From assembly GCA_914767715.1 (NCBI GenBank), contig OU612067.1, positions 34,200,162 through 34,260,161 on the forward strand: a DNA stretch of 60,000 nucleotides, in the 5' to 3' direction. How positions within the stretch are numbered: the stretch's first letter is position 1; each line of letters opens with the position of its first letter. This document shows, piece after piece, positions 23,671 to 36,970 of this stretch. The notes beneath the pieces are model-generated. The model did not search any database, was not told where the DNA came from, and saw only the letters and a list, made by a program, of their open reading frames with translations. Both the position numbers and the translations under genes were made by a program. The DNA is from Membranipora membranacea. Taxonomy: Eukaryota > Bryozoa > Gymnolaemata > Cheilostomatida > Membraniporidae.

Positions 23671-26600
23671 AGCTATTATAAACCCAGTTAATACAACTTT
23701 ACTGAGGAATGTTGTGGAGTCAGATGGTCTGTTAGCGCTGGATCCTGTAGGCTCAGCTCTTACTGCCTCTACTATGATGGGCGGGGCTGGGGTCGGCTCT
23801 GTAAAATAAAATAAGAAAATACTTAGTTCCTGTGGGTAGTAGAGTATTATTGTTTGTTTGCTTCAAAACATTCTGGGAAAAAACCAAGAGCGCATGTACT
23901 CTTGGTTAAAAACTTTCAACGTAATTCAAAATTTTGCACGGGGTCAAAATACTTTGTATGAGATTTTTCACTACATATTATCATACGGTGCTCGCCACTA
24001 CAGACCTTCACTGTAATTCAATGTCTGATTGAAGGCAACTTGTACGAGACTTTTTGCCACATATATCATGATTGAACTACCTGCACAAGCAATACATGTA
24101 ATATTCTTACTCTTGAGGAATGTATAGTAGATAAATACAGGTTCTGCGTTAGAGAGTTGTCCCCCCAGTAGATTATATACTATAGCTGGATTGTGTGTAG
24201 AGCTATTAATGACCTTGAGCTCCCGTGATGAGGTCATATCCTCACTCCATATCTTCTCCGGCAGGCTTCTCTCTCCACCGTATATAAATAACATCTCCTC
24301 TTTAGGCCTGTTAATGTAATAAAATACACCAATAAAAATAACATATGACCTCTTCTCTTGTAATGGTTTGGCTCAGTTTGGTCGATTCATAGAATTACAT
24401 AAGTTACTTATCACAACTACATAACCATGGCAATCATTATCAAACAATTTTAATGTTCGGAGTATTCAAACCTACTGCCTACTGGAGAGAGGTGATGGCC
24501 CGGTAATATTATAATACTACATTCATGAAATAAAACATGGCCTCTTCTCTCCGACCAGTTTGGTTTAGTATGAATGATTCATCAACATAAGCTACTCGCT
24601 CTAGGTTACCATGGCAATCATTGTCAAACAATTTTGCATAATTTATTTTACACTTATTGTAAAGTTTAGAGAATTCAAACTTACTTGAGAGAAGTGATAG
24701 AAATCTCAAACTCGACGTATTCTCCTTCCTGTCCGTGGAATAAATATTTACACTCTACACTATCTTCATGTATGCGGTAGTCTGGGGTGTGTATCGTCCC
24801 AAACTTCTCATAAGTAGAGTTAAACTCCCAGCTACATGTCTTACCTGTGATTGGCTCACCTGTTTTAAAATCACCTGGACAAAAAAAGCAACATAATAAT
24901 AAGTGAGATGGCATAAATCTGTCTAGCAGATTATTTGGTCAGATCTTCTTTTATATAAGCTGTAACTGGGAGCAGCAAAAATCTTCTTTTTATGACAACA
25001 TTTATGAGAAGATGATAATTGTCACCGAATTAATTTTGTCTACAATTTTCCCAATATTAAATCATTTCTGGTGATCTTAAAGCGCAACCAAGGTTTCAAA
25101 CAACTTTTCATTGATGGCCATTGATTAATAGCAGATTGCACCTTCTGCATGGGGAAAAAGACAAAATATAGTTCGGATGAATATTCAGCCAGAATTCTTG
25201 TGAAACATTTTTTCCATCAGGTACTCAAACTCAGCTAAAAGAGAATACCACAAAGCAGTTTCCTGTTCCTGTTATTATTTAGCCTGTGCTCTATAATTAT
25301 TACAGCAAAGTCTTGGAACCTCCCCTAAACTGAAGTGTTACCCAGCTTAGAGTCAGCAACTACTTTGAGTTTTGCATCGCGTAATGCACAAAGCTGATGC
25401 TGCCCAGCACATTATTTGCTACCCATTAATGCATTGCTGCGAAACCTTGGTTGCCCTTTAATAATACATAAACCAACCATGGGCAATCAATATGTTCATT
25501 CTCTATGTCATCAAACTACTAGACTTCATAATAAATCATACAAATGACTATGAAAAACTCACTGGGAAATCTGTGGCCCACTCTAGCATCAAACCCGCTG
25601 TAATCCCACGGAGGAGATCCAGCGAATGTCTGAAACTCGAGGAACAGTGAGGAACCCTGGGATATAATCTCAGGAATAGTCTGATGTCCACAGAAGATAC
25701 CAATAATTGGGGCTTTGATAGAATCCCCGTCATATACAACCAGCTTGTCCTCAGAGCAGGCTTCACTACAACCAATAAAGATAAAGATAGAAATCCTCCA
25801 CCATATGATTTATTGTAAACTGATCAAGTTTACAACCTGATCGAAGATAAATGACAATCGCGCGTAGCATGAGGGAGGACTATAATCGGCAAATTCATCA
25901 TTTTCCCTACTTCAAACCAACTTAAATATAAACCAGAAATACATTGAGTGAATATTAGTGGCCAATCTTGTCACACTTCTTCAGGTGTATATGACATCAA
26001 AGAGTAGGAGTGTAAGATCTTGTTTCTAATTATCATGTTTACATAACTTTTGCGCCCTGTTTGTCTGCGGTAGGGGGATTGAGGACACTCACGTTTTCTT
26101 GAGGTCAAACTTTCCTCTATCCCTGCTGGTACCTGACAGGTATAGCTGTACTCTCTCACCGTCTCTGTTCACCAGGTGATAGTTACACTTGGAGTGAGGT
26201 GGATATATACCTGGGTATCCCGGTGAGGTAATCTGACAGAATCCTATACACTTATTCACTTCTATCTCCCAGTCACACACTGAGAATAAACCAAAAAATC
26301 CTAATAACAGTAACAGGAAAGTCACACATAGAGTGAGAACGATGGATTGTTTGGTGTATAAGTAGTTTGCGCTGTGCCGGGATAGCTGTTAGTAGCATCT
26401 CATTATCAACCACTTTCCGCTTTTTTTTTCTTTTTTTTTACATCTTTTATCATTATAGTGGTAGTGGGAAATTTTTTTTTTTTTCACTTTTATTGGCAGT
26501 CTAATTCATTCCAGTAGCGGAATGTTTTCCGAATAGTGCCGAAAAAAAGGAAAAGGAAAAGAGAAAAAAAGGAAAGCTTGAGACTGAAGATGAGTTAAAA

Positions 26601-29600
26601 TGTTTCAGCAGTGAGGTGGAAATAGATAGGATGTCTTTGAGAAGAGAGAAAATAAAAATGTTAAGATATTTTCATTACAGTATTGTACAGAGGCAAAACT
26701 TGTTGCAGAGATAAAAAGATAATGTTATAATTGAAACAAAAGATATTTGAATACACCAGATTTAAATGATGTTAATTTGCTCAGTGAGCGTATTGACAAA
26801 GGAAGATTATTAAAAGATGAAGCAATTGCAATGATTAGTTTAACATTAGGAGGTAAAATAAGAAAATTATCGCCCTTGGGGTATCTTCGATTTCTAGGAA
26901 AAAAAAGATCATTAATATAGCTAGGTGTGATGTTATACATTATTCTGTAGGCATAGAGAGAACTAAAATATATAAGAAGACTAGGAAGTGGCAATATTTT
27001 TAAAGTACGACCTAAGAAAAACGTATTTGATAATTGAACTGGATTGTAATGAATATTTGCAATAATTCTTAGTGCAGCTTTCTGATAAACATAAAGTGAG
27101 TCTAGCTGATATTTTGGACTGATATTCAAGAAAAATTGTATTCCATTTATGATGTGGCAATGTATGAATTGAAAGTAAAACTGTCTGGCTGATTGTGTGG
27201 TCAAAAATGTTCTGCATAATTGTAACAAATTGGTATTTTATTGTATTTTAGTTTTTATATATTCAATATGATTATCAAATGACATCGAATCACTAATTGT
27301 AAATCCAAGTAGTTTAGTGGTAGATGATCGTAACAGGGTGGTTATGGAGAATTTTAAATCAAATTTATGTTTTGCATTGCCAAAAACAAGGTAATGGGAT
27401 TATTTTATATTTATGGTCATCCGATTATTATAGCACCATTCCTGGATGACACCCAAGTCACCCCTACAATGTTGCTCCAGAGACTGTGGATCTTTCTGAT
27501 GGCATATAAATACAGTATCGTCTGCGTACGCATAAGCAGTTGAGGACAGGGGTAAATTTAACATATCATTTATGAACACAAGAAATAAAGTTGGAGCTAA
27601 AATTGAACCCTGTGGGACACCTATGTTAATTGGTTTTTTTTCTGAAGCGATTTGATTATAAAATACATATTGTTGCCGGTCATCAAGAAATGATTTTATC
27701 AACTTCAATGAGGGACCAATTATTTTATAGGAAGCGAGTTTATTAAACAAGATATCATGGTTTACACAGTCGAAAGCCTTACAGAAGTCCAAGAACATTC
27801 CTATAAACACACCTATTTTTTTGCTTTTGGTGGAGCACATCTGACACCACTTTATGTACAGCATCAGAGCAAGAGTAATTACTTCTGAATCCTGATTGAA
27901 GAGGGTGAATAGCTTTTATGTCAGTCAGGAAAGTCATTAAACATTTATTTATATGTTTTTCAAAAATCTTTGACAATATAGGCAGAATCGATATAGGTCG
28001 GTAATTCGATGGATCATTCGGATCTCCACCCTTAAAAACAGGGGTTACTCTAGCTGTCTTCCAACATTTGGGGAAATCACCCTCAATAAGAATCTGATTG
28101 AAGATGTCGGTCAATATATTAACGACAAAAGGGAGCGTCTTTTTAAGCATCATAACTGAGATACCATCAGGACCAGTCGATTTCTTATCAGAAAAAGATT
28201 TGAGATATAGGCAAATTGATGCAGGAGTAAATCTTTTAAAGTTAGACAAGAATTTTTCCTGAGAGTTTGTAGGTAGTATATTATCTCTGATTTCAGGGGT
28301 ATTTTTTGAATGATTTTCCTTTCTAAACCCATGACCTAGTATATCAGCGATTGTTGAGAAATGATTGTTCAGGTCTTTGCTGGTAAGAGTTGAAGAAGAA
28401 CTAGAAGACTTTTTCTTTGTCTTTCCGATGTTGAGGGCGTCCCAAATTGGTTTTGTATTATTATTTGCTGAGTTTTTAACCAAACGAGAAAAATATGTCT
28501 TCTTTTTTTTGTTTATAAGATTTGTAACTAAATTTCTCTGCTTTTTGTAATCATCCCAGTTTTGAGAGTGTTTTAGTGAATCCCTTATTTTCATTTGTCT
28601 AGAGACTTCAATATCAAGCCATGGTGGTAAAACTTCTGTCTTTACAAAACGAAGTTTCCTCCTAACATTTAGACTAATTTTCTCCAAAAACAACTGATTG
28701 AAACTTTCTATCATCTCACTAGATGACCTGAGATATCGAATGATATCCCAATTAACATCTGAAAAAGATCTGCGTAAATTTTCTGGGGTCATTCTAGAAA
28801 AGTCATTGAAGCTTATTTTGATTTTTTTTACACTTGGGACAACACCTATTTTTCTTATGCTATATGTGAGATAGTGATCACTTACAGCTGTTATTAATAA
28901 TGAGGTATGTCGTAAGTTACAATCCTTATTTGTGTAAATATGATCAAGCAGGCTAGATAAATTTTCGCTGACACGTGTTGGCTCATTCACCATTTGTTTG
29001 AAAGAGAATCTGGAGAAAATTGGTAACTTGAAATAGTTTATCAGTTATTTTTTTTTGTCTGAAAACTTATGAGGGCATTTTGAATACATGAGATATGATA
29101 AGACTTACAGGTCTTACTAACTCGTCCGTGTACATCACCATATGCTCCAAAATGTGTTTCTATCTTTGCATGTGATATCTCTGTAAGAAAACATATAGTA
29201 ATATGTAATATATAGTACCACAATATAATGATAGATGAAATAATCGACAAGATGAGCACAGGAAAAATATTATTTCCCTAAATGAAAAGGAGTTCAGGCT
29301 CAAAAGGTTGGTTTTGATCTTGAAAGTGAATTCAAAAGGCGCAAATTACTCTACTGCTTTTCCTGATATATTTTATTACCTATTATTTACGGAGTTATCC
29401 ACCCTTCAGACATGGTAACATAACTCAAAAAGATTTTCTGGTAAGAAGACAATGTAACGATGACTCTCTTCATTATTCTCTTCACCTCTGAGAGCTGACA
29501 CTTACCAGTCTGATGGAAGCTGGCTCTGATGTCATATTTGGTTTGCTCTGTAAATTCTTGAACTCTGAACTCTATTCTCATATTTCGACCTGAGGCTACT

Positions 29601-32600
29601 CTTTCAACCTAAAATATCAGATATTTATCATCAAAATCCTACAAGCCATAGTGATACTATAGAAAAATCCTACAGGCCATAGTGATACTATAAAAAAATC
29701 CTACAGGCCATAGTGATACCAGAGACAATAGATCTATAGATCTATAGTCTCTGGGGATACTATAGAAAAATCGAGGATAAATTATACAATAAATGCCTCG
29801 CAATTTGATTTGCATTCAACTGTCGGCGATTGGGACAGCAGTCAATGATTTATTGCTTTGATTGAATCTGATTGCTTTTTAATCTTGTTCATATAATACT
29901 CTTTCATTCTGTGATTGTCTTGCCTTTGGTGATAAGTTTTAATTCTAATACCAGGAGGGGGGCACCGGACGAGGGGGTGGGGGCAAGAGTCTGTGGGGCT
30001 CAGACTACTAATATCCACATTCAAATTCCTATAGCCTAAGAATCATCATTTTATAAGAACACATAATTAGGGGTTCTTCTCTAATGCGTGACTCACACTG
30101 ATATCTCCATCCTGATAGCGACCGCACAGCTCTGTAGGTTTCCAGACCGCCTCCTGAAGTCCGTCCCAGAGTCTCAGGTAGTTTCTTTTACCGCATCTAT
30201 GACATTATAAAGATAAGACTGACATGAGATTATCAGAATATATGAATGGAATATGAATAGAGAAATAGCCATGGCCCTCATGGCAAAATAGAGGGTGCTG
30301 GGGCTGAAACAATCAACCTTGAAAATTCCCCAGTGGGACTTTCAAGGTTGAATCTAGATTAAATCTAAGGACCTTAAGAGATCCTATTATTCCCAGAGTC
30401 TAGCTCCTAACCAGAGAGGTTGGGACACCCACCCTGTCCTATTTACGCTTGGTAAAGATATGAGGCAATTTCCTTTTTTACAACATGACCAATCAAAGAC
30501 AGAATTGATTGGTAAAGTACATCATGCTGTATTGAAAGGACCCTGTCTTCATTTTTTACATGCAGTTGTGCAAATATACCAATATCATAACATGCATTTT
30601 GTGTGACAAAAAGAAAGTCAGCATCCGACAAAATCAACTCAGCCCTGGTAAATAAAATATGCCATGTTTGTATGGGATATAGTAAGTATTGTTAGTATGG
30701 GATATAGTAAGTATTGTTTGAGACCTCGTGGGAATAACTCCTATAGGTTAGGACAGACAGAGGGAGACGCTGAGCGATATATACAGCAGCAGGATATCTG
30801 GGTCTATTGTATCTACGTCTATTGTATCTATACCATGCAGATAGAATAAGAGAACTAAATTATTAAAACTTAAATTCAAATAGATAAAAATAAAATCAGC
30901 AAACTGAAACTCCTGAATATACCTGAAGTTTTTCCTTTTACTGTTTTTTATGAAGCGATAAATACTCATAACTTATTCATGACACTTGAAAGTTGAATAC
31001 AAATACAGTGCCATTTCTAACCAATTATGATTCAGATTTCATTCAGGATGATTAAACCCTTACATAGCCTATGGGTGAGAGAATCCTCAGAACGCTGCAC
31101 TAGACCAGGGTACATTATAATAAAGTAGACCCTGGTATTTCACAGTAAGCTTAAAGGTGAACATCCTTTGATCACATTTATGTATATCTCTGATAGCAGA
31201 AGTTTCCAAGAACAAGCCAACCGCCAGCACGGTACTGTCCTTTTATCCCATGGGGTGAGAACACGAGTCCAAGTATTTCCACTGCTACTGGGCGTTTGGT
31301 TGTTATATAGTGATTGAGTGGATTGAGGTATTATTTTTGATTTTGATGATTGAATAGAAATTATGAAATCATGGAAGTCAGTGTGTCACCAAGGTCACCA
31401 AGATACAAGGCTAAATAATACATAAATATGACCGCAAAGTAATATATACTCACGTTTTCTCAGTGAAGTTGAAGTTGCTCTCCCCTGTGACGACGCTGAC
31501 CACATCAGCTGATACGTAGTGATTGGGCGGAGCCTGGAACTCGTAGACACAGTAGTAAGTCTTACCGATAACCTGAGCTGATATCAGAGGTCCTGTAATC
31601 TGTACGGCCTCAGCTCCGATATTAACCTGATCGGCTGTGTAACTCATGTTACAGTGCATCACATCTGTACAAAATATGCAAGGGGACAAAATGGATAATT
31701 TTGAAAAGTGAACAGTTTCTTGTGAGAGTCCAGCCTGAGTTATCGCATATCACCTGGTCTGTTTTCTGATTTATGATAAATAACATGATGATACATGATT
31801 GTGAAGGTTTTCTTCTCCTGTTCCAGATAGCTAACACACCATAATATATTCCCAGCTAGGGGGGTCCCTCGGACCTGGAAGTTCATTGACCGTTTGTGTT
31901 ACGTCTCTCGGCCTATTGGCTAAGATCAGAGAGTCACTGCAAAAGGCTGATAAGTTTCGGTTTTGGCAGCTTGCTGCACACATAGTTCAGGAGGTCTTGT
32001 ATGGCCGCACACATCAATGATGCATTCTAGTTTCTAGGATACATCACACCATAAGTATGAGGCTTTAGGGCACCTTGCGTCCCTCTTTAGGGGCAGCCCA
32101 GTCTTCAGTTTTTTTTACTAAACAGCATGTATCACGATTAATGCGTGATGGTCATGAAGTTTTTGAAAAGACAGTAGAGTACATAACAAATAATTAGCTG
32201 ATTATGTGGGATCAAATGTATAGCTCAAGATCAAGGGATGAAATATAATACAATACAAATGTAGCTGTAGCTTTAGGGCAGGTCAGCTCTTACTCAGCCC
32301 GTAGTATTTTGTAAGAATTCCCTCGTGAGGATGTGTAAACATAATTGTGCAGCCGACTGTAGCCCCAAAGCCCCAAAGGTTTAATCTATCTTTGCATAAC
32401 AGTCGGTAGGGTTTTGAAGATTTTTTGTTGACGTGATGCTAGCCTCATTTATTGGTCATTATTTGCTGATATGCTGTCGTAATATACTACATTTCTACAT
32501 CTATCCTAGTGCATCTTTGTATGAAGAGATGACCAGCGTGGTAATATCCAGGCACATTACAATTGACCCATTGACCTAAAGATCCCAATAAAATAATTTT

Positions 32601-33729
32601 AGTCTAAAGGTGGGAGCAGTGGGAGATACGCCCCCCCCCCCCCCCGGTTTCCTTGCCATAGATATGTGAACTTCCTGTGACTCTGAAGTGATATCAAAAT
32701 TCTTCCTATCCCAACAATCCTTCAGTCTAAAAGTTCATTTTACATTCAACCAATTTGAACTGCACTTGAAAGTTCATGTATAAAGGCGATCATAACCCGT
32801 CTTGACGATTCATGTCGGAACGGTGGGGGCACTGCCCACATACATAACAAAATGGAGCATCAAGCAGTCTTTCGCCCGCCTAAACGCTTAGCCCATCCTC
32901 GGTGGAAAGGAAAATCAGTCTCCATTCTTGACGGGGTACCATTTTGAGAAAATTAAATGAGAACGGCATTGTGGGATATTCGTGCATAATAACACCTAAT
33001 ATGTTCATAATTGAGAATCGCTAGATGAAGAGATGAATGTGTGCATTTTTACAAAGATTGTCTGTACAGGGTTTCCTCATAGAAAAACAAAAACTCACAT
33101 TACTCATTTATTGGAATCTATACTGCGGCGCGCATGCCTATCTCAATTTTTTGGAGTTACCTCAAAGAAGCTATTTTAGGTTACCAATATTTAGTGTATT
33201 CAGTGTATACGTTAATCACATGATACACACAACTCTTTGACTGGCATCTCTACGGTTATTAATACGCCTATCACACCCATTCAGAGTTACCCCAAATAAA
33301 ACTATTTGTTGTTACATTAATAGATAGAGTTACCAATATTTAGTTAACCCGTCGCTGCCACACGTAATTATTATTGTTTATGTAATGTTATCTCCCCTGG
33401 GTCCCAGTTTGAGGTCTCAGTGACCTTTGTGTCATATAGTGTATGTTTTTAATCAGTTACGATCAAAAAATAAATAAGCTAAATAGTAATTACTATATTC
33501 TTGTTTACTCTGCTATCCAAAAAACTTTCTTTGAGGCAACCTGCAACTCAAAGTGTCATAGAGGTTATCATATATAACATAAAGAGCTGTGATGTATTAG
33601 CCTACCTGATTCCTGCGGGTCGTACAGAGGTAATGTTACAGAACGTGGGATATATTTCCCTATGATGTGCTGTGTGTATAGCGAGAGAAATAACAAGTAT
33701 ATCCAGTAAGAAATGTTACGATGTGCCAT
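23644..33729 (-). CDS. CUB-domain secreted/surface protein A, complete, 10 exons (513 aa)
   Basis: Exons in order: 33729-33606, 31664-31454, 30196-30097, 29608-29506, 29180-29109, 26279-26093, 25765-25563, 24874-24685, 24307-24111, 23798-23644; 1542 nt, all phases compatible. Residues 1-24 are a signal peptide. There are about three CUB-type domains. CUB1 covers residues ~46-178 (CNMSYT... and LRLWDG...LCGRY). CUB2 covers ~205-327 and is the clearest, with ITSPGYPGIYPPHSKC, KLVVYDGDSI, IFCGHQTIPEI and the GFDAR end. CUB3, ~345-463, is more diverged. The C-terminus (~494-510, VVLTGFIIALKISELVA) is hydrophobic, a GPI-type signal or weak anchor. CUB domains (known) are extracellular beta-sandwich binding modules. 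The 2.8-kb intron 5 contains a degraded LINE on the same strand. Confidence 0.85.
24316..24700. repeat. Diverged ~190-bp tandem duplication covering the exon 8 donor of CUB gene A
   Basis: 24316-24500 and 24510-24700 align over much of their length: CCATGGCAATCATT(A/G)TCAAA occurs in both, and ATTCAAACCTACTGCCTACT matches ATTCAAACTTACTTGAGAGA. The copy nearer exon 8 includes the real exon end and its 5' splice site (24685). Confidence 0.7.
26410..29030 (-). mobile_element. Degraded non-LTR retrotransposon (CR1/jockey-like), 5'-truncated
   Basis: On the minus strand, three overlapping broken frames (28993-27779, 27864-27400, 27228-26725) together give the tail of an AP endonuclease (SDH motif) and reverse transcriptase blocks. 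These include STGPDG, NYRPISILPILSK, FLDFCKAFDCVNHD (motif A), GVPQGSILAPTLF (motif B) and AYADDT (motif C). A frameshift near 27850 and a stop near 27400 make it inactive. A-rich runs at the 3' side (plus-strand poly-T at 26410-26485) mark the tail. It lies in intron 5 of CUB gene A, in the same orientation. It is described only as a relic. Confidence 0.88.
29636..29712. repeat. 31-bp tandem repeat (~3 copies)
   Basis: Three copies of a unit containing CCTACAGGCCATAGTGATAC, next to a near-perfect 36-bp palindrome at 29719-29754. All lie in an intron of CUB gene A. Confidence 0.85.
29950..30008. repeat. Fragment of the 438-bp MITE G-rich end
   Basis: GGGGCAAGAGTCTGTGGGGC followed by TCAGACTA matches the right terminus of the element at 1608-2045. 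It lies in an intron of CUB gene A. Confidence 0.6.
31906..31928 (+). pseudogene. U2 snRNA 5'-end-like fragment
   Basis: TCTCGGCCTATTGGCTAAGA plus TCA matches the conserved 5' end of U2 snRNA with one mismatch. The branch-site recognition region and the rest of U2 are missing downstream, so this is not a functional gene. It is probably a truncated retrocopy or part of an snRNA-derived SINE. It lies in intron 1 of CUB gene A. Confidence 0.5.
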
Positions 33730-35454
33730 CTTTCTATTTTTGGTGTTTTCAGCTTAGAGTATTATGCTTGAGTTTGTCAGATTATGAGCTAAACAAAGTT
33801 TTACTACAAATTAGTTGATTTCACTAGTGAGCGTTATGAATGAAGTGATCTCTCGGCTGTAAAGCTTCTCAGTAGCAGGAAACTAAGCAGACACAAAGTT
33901 TAAATGTCGAGCTGCCTTTCACTGAAATTGTATCAAAATATTGTCAGACCTTCAAACTGATAGATCAGATGAGTGCCCTTCATGTAATTAATATAAGGGT
34001 GTAGCCATTTATACACTATATCGTCAAGGGGTACCTGCTGCACGATGTCAGAACAAAGCATGCAGCTGTCAGATTATTACTGCTCCGCCCCTGTTACCCT
34101 GTACATAACAGTCCCGGCATGCCAGAATATTCATTCTGGTAATTATTCTCTTGGAGTCTGCGTTTCCTCTCGATATACTGCTCTGTGATCCATAAGAGGG
34201 ATGCAGTAATTGTCTATGATTGTTTGATTAATTTTCTGTTGGGGATTGTAATTATTTTTCCAGTAGAATATTGTTGACTGGTGAATGATGCTAAAATTAA
34301 TGACAAGTGACAACCGGCCAAATGTGCTCAGCTCTCATGAATCACTTATTAGCTGGCTAATTGCTGTATTAGCAAAATTATGAATTAAAGTTACTTGTGG
34401 CAGAATTATTTTGGTGGTCATGTGACTTTTATTAGATTAGTGTTGCCTTTGAAGTACTCTTACCTTATGTTTACTGGAGTAGGACAGCTTGACTTATTAC
34501 AGTCAAGTGCCTGTATCATGGTGGTTACCCTATAAGCAGTAGAGGTGAAGGGTCGCGATCACCGGTGATAGTATATATGAAGCATGTACAAACAAACTTC
34601 ACTAAGAATAATAATACTATTGATACTATTTTGTCAGTTTGCGGATTTTTATTATTGCCAGTTGGTATATGCTGCCTTGATGGAAATTTAAAATTATTCC
34701 TTAGTAAAATAATAAGAACAAGGGCATCAAATTTTTGAAACCATGGACTTATACACTACACCATGAATAATTATCTATAGTCTCTGTTTAAACATGGCTC
34801 TTAAAATTTCAGTATTTATTAATCCCTATTCAGGAGGCTTAGTTGTATTCGATCTGTCAAATTTCTAAAATTTTATTTGATGTTTCATAAATAAAACATA
34901 GATAAGTTATCTTCTATAGCTTTCCCTACATTAATATTTTTTCTAAGACTGTCATCAAAAGCTAATCCTCGCAGAGTGCATATCCATTTACAGCGTGAGA
35001 CACGAGCTCGAGCTTGGCATCACTGAAGGGTTACTGAGTAAGACAGAGCTCGGCATCACTGAAGGGTCCTCGCTAACAATGCTGCCATGTTTATATTATT
35101 GATGAGTCGGAAATCAACAAGATACGGAACAAGCAACACTTTGATTTTAAATTCATGAGATATGCACTTCACACGAAACTCTTAAGGAAATTAACATAAA
35201 ACAGCATTATTTATAGCAGCGGCAGCGTGTCAACATTATCATTACTTTGTGTTGTTATATGATAACATAATGTGTATGTTGCTGCTATCGGCCTACCCCA
35301 CACTATCATTAGAGTGTATGATATATATGTATTGATATGGTTATATATATAAGTGTATATATGGTATACAGTTATATGAATGTATAAAAATGTGCATACA
35401 GATAACCTTGGCTTTGCCAGGGTTATGTTTGCTTTGTTTTGAAGGCCGAGCCTA
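33730..35454. other. Upstream region of CUB gene A
   Basis: The CUB gene A promoter should lie here. A minus-strand TATAAAT sits around 34014-34008, about 280 nt before the start codon. No other coding or RNA feature is recognisable. The sequence is AT-rich with dispersed short repeats, including a duplicated CATCACTGAAGGGT motif near 35020-35065. Confidence 0.35.
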
Positions 35455-36970
35455 TCAAGGGTAGAATGTAAAGGTGTATTTGAAGGTCATCGAGTGGCCT
35501 TGAAGGTCATCGAGTGGCCTAGAATGTGGATCTGAGTTTGCGCTACTTTCACTCCATGATGAGGTAACCGGGAAAATAATCAGAAAGAGGGCATTAAGTA
35601 GAGTAGAGCAAAACATGACAGGGTAACTACCGATCCCAGGAGACGAGAGATACCCGGCTACGTCTGCTAGTGACATCATTTAGTAATTTCACTGATGGTG
35701 TCAGAGAATTGCATATGCCCACATCATATCGACATGTAAGTGTCAATGTGGGCCGGAAATTGCAAAGCTAGACGGAGAGCATTTCCTAGTCAGAGAACAT
35801 TTCCTAGCCAAGATTGATAACCCCCTATTATTCAAAAGGCGGTCACCAAGGTGTTGTGACAAAAAATCAATGAACTTTTACGCAGTGTCTTCACCATGGC
35901 AATTGCAAAATAGCGAACCGCAATAATTTGTAGTGAGGCAAAATTATTAGGGAATTTTTTCAACAGAGATAAAAGCTTGATTCTTACACTGTGGTAAATC
36001 TTAGCTTTAAGAGTTTTGATGGATAAATAGGAGGAAAGGAAGAAGTATTGTAATACCATTGAGTAAGCTGTTGTTTCCTTGGGGAACAAGATTATCAAAG
36101 GAGATGAATAAATGCCCTTTTGAAAGAAAATAAAAAACTTTGTTTTTACCAGCTTCAAACTGAGCATAGATTATCACAATTACACAAAGCTCTTATTCCC
36201 AATCAATGCTGCAGTCCAGCTAATATTGTTCATTTTTTATCAAATTTATTTATTTATTATTAAATGCAAATAAAGTGTGTGCGTATTTATGCAAAATAGG
36301 AAAAATATAAATTCGTTCATGTGCAAAATGAATTTTTGAAACCATGTGAATATGGTGAACAACCGTCATCTGCTTTTGAGTTTTTAGGACGGCATTGGTG
36401 CTCAATGGTTTTAGAGTGCAATAATGCAAAAACTGCTGGGAAGGTAATGGCACTTAGCATAAGGATGCGCTGGGTGATAGATTTAAATAATATTGGTTAA
36501 AAACTAGATGGTGTGGTGGTCTATGAATACCAATGACTCAACAAGCATAATAGACTGAGTTCCATAAAACCATTAATGAGTAATGCCTAATATTTTTTAA
36601 TTAATTATTAGAAAATACTAAATTTTTCTGCTAGTGCAGGGATAAAATGCAAATTCAATTTCACATGGTTATTATAGAAGCCTTGTCATGCGGCCAGAAA
36701 AAAATCAACCTCGTGACAAGTTTTTTATTATAGAGTGGCAAAACGTGCAGGGAACCAATAGAGATAATGTTATGTATCAGATTAGCGATAACTACAAAAT
36801 AATCGTAAAATGTCATGGATTAATTTAGTACTTTGTGGAGAAATTAAGAGTAGATTATCTAGCTTACTGTAATCCTGGTAGGATACCAGTGTCCCGGAGG
36901 CAGCAAGATGAACTAGCCCTCCGATAAGTAAAATAGTCACCATCCTCAGTACTCCTACCGCTGCTGACAT
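35455..36970 (-). CDS. Candidate short CUB-like secreted protein, 2 exons (possibly decayed)
   Basis: Exon 36970-36868 begins ATG, encodes a clear signal peptide (VTILLIGGLVHLAASG) and ends at A|GTAAGC in phase 1. A phase-compatible exon at 35663-35455 begins after CTAGCAG and reads VAGYLSSPGIGSYP, like the first strand of a CUB domain, then runs 69 codons to a stop. The combined product would be about 103 aa, too short for a complete CUB domain (~110 residues after the signal), and its second half is not CUB-like. Alternatively, the 36970 exon could splice into exon 2 of CUB gene A (also phase 1) as an alternative first exon. A TATA-like TTATATAATC lies at 37050-37059. Confidence 0.4.
35832..36167 (-). 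mobile_element. Possible LINE reverse transcriptase C-terminal relic
   Basis: A 111-codon open minus-strand frame has the rhythm of the region after the RT catalytic motifs of CR1/L2-type elements (KTKFFIFF near the start, then a basic hydrophobic helix-rich stretch). There are no diagnostic catalytic residues, so the call is weak. Confidence 0.35.

Noticed and set aside
26093-26325. An apparent signal peptide at the start of a CUB frame (26325)
   Set aside because: The hydrophobic codons are the pyrimidine-rich tract of a 3' splice site (TTTATTCTCAG, ending at 26280). The first codon is GTG, and the true exon starts at 26279 in phase with the exon at 29109.
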